Origin: a virus
Strand: one strand, 5' to 3'
DNA: 21,279 nt
IMG/VR virus record: IMGVR_UViG_3300025547_000039
Location: 1-21,279 of that record
Both the position numbers and the translations under genes were made by a program. The notes under the pieces were generated by a model, which did not search any database, was not told the origin of the DNA, and was given only the letters and a program-made list of their open reading frames with translations. Shown piece after piece: positions 5,467-14,000 of the stretch; the stretch's first letter is position 1; the number at the start of each line of letters is the position of its first letter.

Positions 5467-8100
5467 CTACTTCACGACCGTGAATTTGTTAGCTTTAATT
5501 CTCTTATCTGTTTCAAGAACAAATATATAAACACCTGGTTCTAATACTTTATGTTCTTGATAAACACTTTCTTCTGGTAACCAAGCACCTGGTGTGTTAC
5601 TAAAATCAAATGTATGAATACCTTGTGAAACTGGTTCATCTAATAATTTACCAACATATTGTCCCATTGAATTTAAGATGTATATTTTAACATCAGTTAA
5701 CTCATCTACATAAAATTGGAACTTTGTAGTTTCATTAAATGGATTAGGATAGTTATAAGTTATCTCATCATCATCTGGTTCTCCACCACCAAATGCCCAA
5801 TACTTATTCCATACTAATATTTTACCATCTTGTTTATTTACTAATAAATCTTGACCACTTGGATTACCAGCTACACCTTTACCAACAAATTGTACATCTG
5901 CTTCAGTCCACTCTGAATCAGGAAAATCTGCTTGGAAAATCATATTCAATGCAATCATAGGTTCATTAATCCAATATTGTTGTGGTGCATTACCTGGTGA
6001 ATAATCCATACCACCAAACGATACTTTCTGATACCCTATATCATCAGGTTCGTGTACATTTACATAAGTAAACCACGGGCCTGGAAGAACATCTGTTTTC
6101 ATATCAATAAATGTTAACTGATTGGTATTGAATAACACCTCGAACTCAAATCCAGCAACATCAATATTTTTTAATTGGTCTGGTGTAATATAAAATGGTA
6201 CTTCTATTTGGTCACCACTTTGTACTCTGACAGTTGAATCTGCTGGCATTGAGAAAAATACATCTGGAGTTTGAGTAGCAATTTTATTTGCCCAAGTACC
6301 TGGTGCACTTCCGTTACCCCAACGATAGAATGTTGTTCCATTTACATCTATATACCCATCTGCATCATTACCTGGTTCTTGTACTTTAGTACCAGTATTA
6401 TTAATATCTCCTGTAAAGAAATATCCCCAATCAGGTAAAGTTAAATCTGGATTAGCATCACTACCATATGTAGAGTTACCTGCACCTAATGTTACACCCA
6501 AAGTATCTAACCCAGTCTGAATTGTATTCATCAATGGATTAGTAACTTCAATCACTCCAAAGTTCAAATCTTCATCTTGGTCAAAATCATCATCCTCATA
6601 GACTGTAAATTCGTATTTCTGTGCTCCTAAATCTTCATACCATTCATATGGAAATGGATTACCATTTTCTTTTAATGTATCAATCGTACTCCAATTCTCA
6701 TATGAGTTTCCATTTAAGTGTGTATAGTTTTCAAATATACCTGAAGTATATGCCCATAAGAAATAAGCATCATTTAATTGAAATACATCATCACCATCAA
6801 CATCACCAATAAAATATTCAACTGCATCTAAAGTATCAACACCTGTTACTGATTTCCATTTGTTACTTTGAAAATTAAATGCAGCAATAGCATCATTAAT
6901 ATTTGTAATTGCATATCTATCAAGTTCGTATTGTGTATGTGTACCTATATCATCATCTGCATCTGGTGGATAAAACGATACACGATAGTAATTATTTCTT
7001 GGTAATTGAATATTAAAATATCCTCTATCATCAACAAATGTAGAATCATAATAACTAATTCCTAAGAAACCCTCACCTGGTAAAGTTTGTGCTGCAGTAG
7101 TTCCTTGGTCATCAAACCAAAATGTAGATGTTCCATCACCGATAACATCATCAGTAGTGGTTTCATCAGTATTACTTGTCTCATCATCTATATCCTCAAT
7201 GTTATACCAATTAGAAACACTACCTGGATTACTTTGGTCAAGTTCAAATACAACTTTCCAATAAGGATAAGTTCTATCATCATTAGTACCATTTCTTTGT
7301 GCGTATCTAAAGAATCCCTCAACATCTAAAAGTTTTGGATGTAGTGTGATATCTCCACGAGCACCACCATCATCAGTTTCGTCCGTTCCCCAATTACCAT
7401 CGATGTAAACCTTGTAATCTAAAAGATAATCGTCTGAAGCGTATGTGTAGTACCCAAAACCACCATTGTATAATGTTGGAACTCTAAACGATTGTGGTGA
7501 AAAATTATCTACTACATCTTCTATTTTAAAATTTAATTTTATTAATTGTTTTTGTACACCATCACCACCACCAAATTCAAAAGTATTTCCATTGTGTGAT
7601 ACCATAGTGATTCTTAACCAATCATATCTATTATTGTTTTCAGATATTTCACCATCTGCAGTTTGAAGTGAATCAATATATCCTACATTAGAATAGTGTA
7701 CAACTTCATATGAGTAATCTGCTCCTGCAGTTGAATCTCCCTCTGTTGCACTTGATAAGTGAGAACCCTTTAATACTTCTGTATCATCGTGGTCCCAATC
7801 AATTAAATCATTGTCAAAAACTATATCTAATCTAAATGCTGTTATATCTGCACCATTATCATCAAGTGTAACTTCCATTGTCATCACACTATCTCTAAAT
7901 GCATCAAAGTTATTGTTATACAATGCAGGATTATCTTTATCATCTGCAAGGTATGTTTGTAGTTGGAAAGTTTCCGATTCTCTCCACCAAGTTTTTGGTA
8001 AATTATATTCGCCTGTTTGTTTGATTCGGATTATCGGCTCTTGTGCCCACGATAGGGAAATTACCAATAATAGAACCAACGATTTTAAATAATTGGACAT
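5467..8100 (-). CDS. Secreted T9SS cargo with cohesin-like and dockerin-like regions
   Basis: An 877-residue exported protein. It has a Sec signal peptide (residues 1-19, ...VLLLVISLSWAQ). A beta-sandwich region at about 45-197 has a cohesin-like strand pattern (VTLDDNGADITAFRLDIVFD). Near residue 433, GDVDGDDVFQLNDA has Asp at positions 1, 3, 5 and 12 like a dockerin calcium loop, and a second, interrupted one lies near 566 (GDINNTG...DADGYIDVNG). A clearer cohesin-like domain spans about 620-762 (VRVQSGDQIEVPFYIT...VAGFEFEVLFNTNQLTF). Residues about 780-877 form a T9SS type A sorting domain: NYPNPFNETTKFQFYV, VKIYILNSMGQ, GVYIFVLETD and a final KANKFTVVK. T9SS exports such proteins across the outer membrane and then cleaves or anchors them. 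The start has AAGGA with a 7-nt spacer. The next gene is PorV-like. A phage-borne T9SS substrate is unusual. Its target is unknown. Confidence 0.85.
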   Translation of the reverse strand: MSNYLKSLVLLLVISLSWAQEPIIRIKQTGEYNLPKTWWRESETFQLQTYLADDKDNPALYNNNFDAFRDSVMTMEVTLDDNGADITAFRLDIVFDNDLIDWDHDDTEVLKGSHLSSATEGDSTAGADYSYEVVHYSNVGYIDSLQTADGEISENNNRYDWLRITMVSHNGNTFEFGGGDGVQKQLIKLNFKIEDVVDNFSPQSFRVPTLYNGGFGYYTYASDDYLLDYKVYIDGNWGTDETDDGGARGDITLHPKLLDVEGFFRYAQRNGTNDDRTYPYWKVVFELDQSNPGSVSNWYNIEDIDDETSNTDETTTDDVIGDGTSTFWFDDQGTTAAQTLPGEGFLGISYYDSTFVDDRGYFNIQLPRNNYYRVSFYPPDADDDIGTHTQYELDRYAITNINDAIAAFNFQSNKWKSVTGVDTLDAVEYFIGDVDGDDVFQLNDAYFLWAYTSGIFENYTHLNGNSYENWSTIDTLKENGNPFPYEWYEDLGAQKYEFTVYEDDDFDQDEDLNFGVIEVTNPLMNTIQTGLDTLGVTLGAGNSTYGSDANPDLTLPDWGYFFTGDINNTGTKVQEPGNDADGYIDVNGTTFYRWGNGSAPGTWANKIATQTPDVFFSMPADSTVRVQSGDQIEVPFYITPDQLKNIDVAGFEFEVLFNTNQLTFIDMKTDVLPGPWFTYVNVHEPDDIGYQKVSFGGMDYSPGNAPQQYWINEPMIALNMIFQADFPDSEWTEADVQFVGKGVAGNPSGQDLLVNKQDGKILVWNKYWAFGGGEPDDDEITYNYPNPFNETTKFQFYVDELTDVKIYILNSMGQYVGKLLDEPVSQGIHTFDFSNTPGAWLPEESVYQEHKVLEPGVYIFVLETDKRIKANKFTVVK

Positions 8101-8216
8101 TTAAAATTCCTTATATGTTGTTATTCTATCTCTATGTTAACCTTCCGCTCGCGGGTATGCTACGGATTAAATTTTGGAACTCTTCGTTCCAATAATAAAT
8201 ATAATATATTTACAAA
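8101..8216. other. Intergenic gap between tail module and secretion module
   Basis: This is the longest gene-free stretch among otherwise abutting genes (116 bp). It contains a 7-bp perfect stem with a 5-nt loop (8174-8192), a short GC-rich inverted element (CCGC TC GCGG, 8146-8155) that stands out in AT-rich DNA, and the Shine-Dalgarno AAGGA for the 877-residue gene. It probably separates two transcription units. No convincing -35/-10 pair and no T4-type TATAAATA late promoter on the minus strand could be identified. Confidence 0.5.
8174..8192 (-). terminator. Hairpin after the tail module (possible terminator)
   Basis: TTGGAAC and GTTCCAA pair perfectly over 7 bp around a 5-nt loop, 25 bases beyond the stop of the 335-residue structural gene. 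On the transcribed minus-strand sense the hairpin is followed by AAAATTTAATCC, so the U-tract is poor. It could be a weak terminator, an attenuator or an mRNA-stabilising stem. The pairing is plain, but the function is inference. Confidence 0.45.
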
Positions 8217-9224
8217 TTATACATCAAATCTAACAACTATCGAAGTTTGTGTTTCTTTTGATAATTTGACTGGTTTAGCTAATTTACCAACTACCAATAA
8301 TTCATTACTATCATTATACAAACCGACTGTTGTTAGATAAGGTTCGAAATCTGAATGTGTTACGAAACCCTCATACTTTGTTGCTGCATTATATTCTTCT
8401 TTATAACTCCCAGTCCCTTGTCCTGTAGGGTTAGAGTTGGGTGGAAAGAATTGTGAAATATTTTTACTACCCTTTCCTATAGATATACTACCACTTCGTT
8501 CAAATGTTGAACTTATATTTGTTGTGGCATTATATTCGTTTGGTTCTAACGTAACAATATATTCATATTCGTATATTGTTTGTGTAGATTTATATTTTAA
8601 ATCGTGTCCAGTATCAGTTCCAGCATTCCACAATGAACCTGTATCTGTGATTACTATCACACCATGTTCGTAAAAAGCATTTCCTACTTGAGAACCACTT
8701 CCGTTTGCATCTGCTTTATCATAATCCCATGATGATGATTTGTAAGCTGCAAAACTTGATGAGTAATTGTAATCGTAAATATTACCATCACCATCATCTC
8801 TTAAATCATAAGTAATCCCACCAGTAGTTACATCCATTTGGATACTACCAGGTTTTACTTTTTCACCAAATAAGTTTCTTGGTATTGTGAATACCCTTGC
8901 ACTTCCGTGTAATACTTTTTTTGTTTTTGTGTAATTGTTACTACCGAAAGTTCTAAATGGTTCATCATTTTCATAATACGCATTCTTAATCATAAAATAA
9001 TTTGGAATATCGTAATATGTACCAAACTCAAATCCACCACTTGCCTCAACATATCTTCCGAAACTTTGAGATGCGGCAGACCCAGTCATAAAATTATGAA
9101 TAGAACCACTAACTGCTTTTAAAACAAGATGTCCACTCCCACTACTAATATTAGTGAGAGTGAAGTTTTTAAAAACTTTAAAAGGTTTAATTGACTTATC
9201 AGATGGGTCAATGTTTTTTAACAT
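8217..9224 (-). CDS. Phage structural protein with VGLYN-type C-terminal module (paralogue B)
   Basis: A 335-residue protein, rich in Ser, Gly, Asn and Tyr. Its last 45 residues (EPYLTTVGLYNDSNELLVVG, KLAKPVKLSKETQTSIVVRFDV) align with the end of the preceding gene's product. An earlier block (FGEKVKPGSIQMDV, then DDGDGNIYD and YEHGVIVITD) matches in order the paralogue's REKIDPGNWEIKV, YNVVSG and PDLGIILLNA segments. This is therefore a tandem duplication with a diverged centre. It is the last gene of the tail module and is followed by the 116-bp gap with a hairpin. GGGGAAGG precedes the ATG. The centre is much more diverged than the ends, as expected for an exposed receptor- or partner-binding surface. 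No catalytic motif is visible. Confidence 0.73.
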   Translation of the reverse strand: MLKNIDPSDKSIKPFKVFKNFTLTNISSGSGHLVLKAVSGSIHNFMTGSAASQSFGRYVEASGGFEFGTYYDIPNYFMIKNAYYENDEPFRTFGSNNYTKTKKVLHGSARVFTIPRNLFGEKVKPGSIQMDVTTGGITYDLRDDGDGNIYDYNYSSSFAAYKSSSWDYDKADANGSGSQVGNAFYEHGVIVITDTGSLWNAGTDTGHDLKYKSTQTIYEYEYIVTLEPNEYNATTNISSTFERSGSISIGKGSKNISQFFPPNSNPTGQGTGSYKEEYNAATKYEGFVTHSDFEPYLTTVGLYNDSNELLVVGKLAKPVKLSKETQTSIVVRFDV

Positions 9225-9236
9225 TATCCTTCCCCT

Positions 9237-10250
9237 TTAGAAGTCAAGTTTTACTTTTATAATAGCTTCTCTTGAATATGATTTTAATATTGGTTTACTT
9301 AATTTTGCAACTGCCAACAACTCATTATCTTCATTATAAAGTCCAACTTGTGTAATGTACACTTTAGGGTCTTTAAAGAATGTTGAGTTTGTTAACGAAC
9401 CATCTGAACCCGTAAAGAAAGTTGGGTTAGAACTAAAGTTATACTTTTTATTATTAACCCTACAAAAGAAATTAGTAGAATTAATTTCTTCTTCTCTACG
9501 AACTTGGAACTTTGTTCCAGTTACAATTTTATTAAAGAACTTTTTAGGATTATCATCAAATGCATCGGTACTTCTTGCAGTACCCATTCCAGCGACGTCA
9601 TCCATATGTGTTGCGTTTAATAGTATAATCCCCAAATCAGGATAAAATGCTCCAATTGCTCCACCGGTTTGTGAAGTTGCTGCAGTTTTAATAACACCAG
9701 TTCCAGTCTCTAATGAACCCGAAACAACATTATACACTCTACCACCTTCATTGACTGTAGGATTATTTGTAGCACCACTATCATCAATCAAGTGTGTCGT
9801 ACCAACTTTAATTTCCCAATTACCAGGGTCAATCTTTTCTCTCATTCGTGCTCTGTTAAAACTAACAAAGTAGAAATCTTCAGATGCCGATGGTGAACTT
9901 GTAAAACTAAACTTTTCTGTTAATGGTGGTAACAATACATTAGAAAATTGTCTATACATTGTTGCAGAATCTCTACCACCTGTTGTTAACTTTGTGGTGT
10001 TTCCTGCCGAACCACTTCCGTGAAAGTGAGCATATCCCAACGAAAATTGAATTTCTGCTGTTGTAGAATTAGTAGCGGGGTCTTGATGATATATTGATAA
10101 GTGAGAACCTGTTACTTGTCCTTGTGAAGAAGCAGTATAGAATGCGGTCATTGTTCCACTTCCACCACTAAAAATACCACTCGATATTTTAACTCGTTGG
10201 TTTTCCACTACATCATTTGAAAAATCGAATCTTGTAAATACTGACATCAT
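9237..10250 (-). CDS. Phage structural protein with VGLYN-type C-terminal module (paralogue A)
   Basis: A 337-residue beta-rich protein with no signal peptide. The C-terminal 80 residues carry FFCRVNNKKYNFSSNPTFF, followed by VYITQVGLYNEDNELLAVAK, LSKP and a final strand IIKVKLDF. I recognise this module from tail-associated structural proteins of marine myoviruses. The same ending recurs in the next gene, so the two are paralogues. Two ATGs are adjacent. AAGGAG is only 3 nt from the first but 6 nt from the second (start at 10247), so the second is the better start (336 residues). It follows the 251-residue gene after 7 bases, consistent with one operon. A fibre, collar or baseplate-decoration role is possible but unproven. 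Confidence 0.75.
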   Translation of the reverse strand: MMSVFTRFDFSNDVVENQRVKISSGIFSGGSGTMTAFYTASSQGQVTGSHLSIYHQDPATNSTTAEIQFSLGYAHFHGSGSAGNTTKLTTGGRDSATMYRQFSNVLLPPLTEKFSFTSSPSASEDFYFVSFNRARMREKIDPGNWEIKVGTTHLIDDSGATNNPTVNEGGRVYNVVSGSLETGTGVIKTAATSQTGGAIGAFYPDLGIILLNATHMDDVAGMGTARSTDAFDDNPKKFFNKIVTGTKFQVRREEEINSTNFFCRVNNKKYNFSSNPTFFTGSDGSLTNSTFFKDPKVYITQVGLYNEDNELLAVAKLSKPILKSYSREAIIKVKLDF

Positions 10251-10257
10251 CTACTCC

Positions 10258-11013
10258 TTATAGTGTACTCTGGTCGGCTTTTATCGTAACTGCCACATTG
10301 TATGTAGCACCTGTTGATAATCCCACGACCGTTATATTGGTTGAAGTATCTGCTGTTACTGAACGAGAAACAAGATTTACTGATTGTCCAGATAAAGTGA
10401 TTGAACGCTTTCTCTCTTCTTCATTTAGGAATACTGGTGTTGTTGCACCTGTGTTCATTTGTAAATCTGCTATATCTTCTTTTTGTATGAAATCAAATTC
10501 CGACGCCAATGCTGCTCCTCCAAATCTTTGAGCTGGTCCAAGTTTAGTTTTTCTACTCTTCTTTCTCCTTTTCTTCTTCTTAATGATTACTGGTGTTAAG
10601 TTAGCGATAGTAGCATCGTGTAATACGAAACTATATCCTGCTTCTGCATCACTACCATTTCTTGTATTTGGTGTAATGGTCTGTGTAATACCAGGGCCAT
10701 TGAAAACCAATGATGGTGATGGAACTTCCAAGATTGGAAGTTTCGCAGTATTCTTTGGAAGAGATACTAATTTATATCTTAATATTTGGTTCTCATCTAC
10801 AAATGCTTCTAATAACGGCATGTTTTCAATTACTGCCCCGTAATAATTAGAACCATTAGGATGAGCGGTATCCCATAGTCGATAATCTACTTCATCGTCT
10901 GCTAAAGCAAATTTCGTTATTTTGAACTCGTCTTGACCTCTTGCGAGTAATTCTCGACCTTTCTTCGTAAGAACGGCATCGACGGTTACACTTGTGTTAT
11001 TTAAAAATCCCAT
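10258..11013 (-). CDS. Conserved marine-phage structural protein with polybasic insert
   Basis: A 251-residue protein. The N-terminus (MGFLNNTSVTVDAVLTKKGR, then ELLARG...FKITKFALADDEVDY) is a block I associate with conserved structural proteins of marine T4-like phages. YGAVIENMPLLEAF and a lysine/arginine run at residues 145-157 (KKKKRRKKSRKTK) follow. The C-terminal 70 residues are Ser/Thr/Val-rich beta strands resembling an immunoglobulin-like module (SITLSGQSVNLVSRSVTA...TNITVVGLSTGATYNVAVTI). The start follows AGGAG with an 8-nt spacer. It opens a four-gene block with the two paralogous proteins downstream. The exact place in the virion is unknown. Confidence 0.75.
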   Translation of the reverse strand: MGFLNNTSVTVDAVLTKKGRELLARGQDEFKITKFALADDEVDYRLWDTAHPNGSNYYGAVIENMPLLEAFVDENQILRYKLVSLPKNTAKLPILEVPSPSLVFNGPGITQTITPNTRNGSDAEAGYSFVLHDATIANLTPVIIKKKKRRKKSRKTKLGPAQRFGGAALASEFDFIQKEDIADLQMNTGATTPVFLNEEERKRSITLSGQSVNLVSRSVTADTSTNITVVGLSTGATYNVAVTIKADQSTL

Positions 11014-11083
11014 TGTTTCTACTCCTATTGATTTGAACTAAGATGGATTGCGTTCATTATATAAATATAAGAATCCAAAGTTT

Positions 11084-14000
11084 TTACTCAACTTTTAACT
11101 TAGAATCACCAGGTTCTTGTGTTACCAACCTTGAAGGTGTAGTAATCGTTATTTCAACTGGGTCTAATCCATCCATCGTGTTGCTTTTTGTTAAATTGCT
11201 ACCTTTATAGAATAACCTAAATAGTGATGAATCAAGTGCTACACTCGTGTATGAACTTCTTTCGTATGATGCACTAAATTGGTAATTCCCATTGTACTCT
11301 GTATGATATCCATATCCCTTTGCTATTGAATCCGATAATGAACTCGTATAGTAAGGAACTTTAATATCATTGTGTTCTGATAATCTTGAAGCAGTGATAA
11401 AAGGTTGAACCGCTTCTTCAAATGTTATATCTATATCACCAAATGTAATACTTGCTGTTGCATAAAGTGATTGGAATGGTGTTCTTGGGTCTATCTCTGC
11501 TATCTTATTTAATGTTGGATTCCCAAGTATTCCAATTGAACCACTATCCATTGTATATAAATTAATTTCAGCTTCATATAAAGGTAATGTACCAGAAAGT
11601 GTAAATGGATTAGGTGCTGCAGAACTACTTAACCTACTTGATAATTGTATTCCATCTCCAAATTGATTAGCATTTTCATAATATGTATTTTCGAAACTTG
11701 GTACTTTACCCACTACCTGTTTACTTCTCTCTAAAATATTTGGTTCTATTAATAAACCAAGTGTTGCATTTGTTCTTGCTGGGACCATATTCCTTAATTG
11801 ACTCCAAATACTTCCATCAAAGAAATGTATGATTCTCATATAATCCCAAAAGTTGTTTGAACGACTATACTTTTTCCAATACTCTCGCTGTACTCTCTCT
11901 AATCCTCGATAGGTATCCGCGTATTGGTCTCTTGGGTCACCAATTTCATTATCAAGGTTTATATCTGCTAATGAATACATTATATCTTCATTTATTACAT
12001 CAGTAGGTGAAAAGAATATACCGAGTTTATTACTATCTATAGGTGCGTAATCCATTGACGATTGTTCAACTCTAATGTTTGATGATAAGTTACCGCTTAG
12101 TTTAGTTGCCTCACTTCTAATCTTTGTTGCGTTTCTTCTTTGAGGTCCAATGTTGGGAACTCTTAATTTTTCTTGGTCTACTAAGCTTCTAAATGGATTA
12201 CCACTAAACCCAACTGCACTAGCACTTACATAATAACTTGTAGTGTAAGATTTATCATCGATGGATTCTGGTAAAGCATTTAAATCAGTATTATCATTTA
12301 ATGGTAATCTGAATATCATATTATCATACGCAGAACTTGTTGTATTTCCATTATAACTTTTTGGTGCTTGGACATGATTATCAAATGCACTTTGTGATAA
12401 TGGTTCACTCCACAATCTAAACTCCATCATTGAACCACTAAACCTTGTACCAAATTCTCCGTTACCACCTATATAAAATGTACCATCAGTATGGAACGCA
12501 TTATTAAATGCTGCTCCAGCAGAAGCATTTCCATCTATACTTACACTCTCACTTGTTTGATATAAAATAACTTGCCTTGTAGCATCATATTGTTTTGATG
12601 TTAACTGATATGTTATATCTTGTGCGTTTGCATCTGTTACTAAATCTAATCCACTCTGTGATACGCGTGTTAACATCACACTCCACATATCATTATTATA
12701 AAATGGTTGTAGTGATGATGTCATAAATTGAATACCTGTTGATGCAGATACACTAAATCTTAACTTACCATAAGAATCGGTTGCTCCGTTATCTTGTAAT
12801 TGGATTGCAAAACTATGATTACCAACACCTTTCTGAACTATTGTCATATCTTTTGATGTTGGTGCTCTAAATCTAAATTCTAAAGTTTCTGGTTTGATTC
12901 CACTTGTACCATCATCTTGCCAAGGAAATTGTAAATACTCACTTGATTTAAAATCAGCAGCATAATTAAATTTTCTTTTTATTTCGTAACTGATACTATC
13001 ATTTAAATCTGGCCCACCATATTCTCTAATTCTTAATATTGAACTCGGAATACCATAACAATTTATCAATCCTTTCATTGCTCGTTGGTTACCTTTGTTC
13101 TTCATAAAGAATGGCATATTGGCTAAAATTCTTTTCCATATTTCTTCGGTTACAGCTTCTTGTGGTGATTCATATTTATCTGCACCACTTTCGGTTTTAC
13201 CTAACAAATATTCGGGTAAGATAACTAAATCATTTCCGCTATCAACTTCAAATCCCATACTCTTCGCTACTTCGCGAACTATATCTTTTGAAATACCCTC
13301 TGATAATTTATTACTTCGCTCATTGATATCTGTGAAGTGTCTAATATAAGACCATATCTCATCAAATTGTTGTCCAGTCATATCCATAAAATCTAAGAAT
13401 ACTTTATTCTCTGTATCGCTCGCCACATGAAGTGGTAAATTATTTACTAAGCTATTTTGGTTATAAGTATCAAATTCTTTTGCGTATCCAGTCCAAGTAT
13501 TAAACCAAGTAGTAAATGTTGAACCACTTGTATGTTCTAACACAAAGTCTGTACCATCTTCTCTTGAACCACTTGTCTTAGGCCAAGATGCATCATAAAA
13601 CTCACCAAGTGAACTTGTTGAATAACTTGATGAGATAGTATATAGATAATTTTCATATGGGTCAAAACTATTTATCACTTCTCGTTTTCTCATATTAATA
13701 CTAGCACGAGTATCAGCTGATGAAGATATATTTATTAAATTATGTGAATCTACTTTATATCCCTCTAACAATGTTATTTTCTTTTTAAAATTTCTAACTC
13801 TATTTTCTGCTCCACCAAAGTTAATAAAGTTTCCAAATCCATAATCCGTACGGTCTAAGCCAATTGCATCAGTTCGTTTAGAATAATCAATTGATAGTTG
13901 TACATCTAATAAACTACTTGAGTGTATGTAATTTGTTATATCATCTTGAACTGAAGTATCAGTTCCAATTAAATCATCATACCTTTTATAATTAGTACCT

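Noticed and set aside
11014-11083. Possible promoter (TATAAT within TTTATATAATG) before the 251-residue gene
   Set aside because: There is no -35 match at suitable distance and the region is simply AT-rich. The 70-bp spacing could hold a promoter but I cannot support one.
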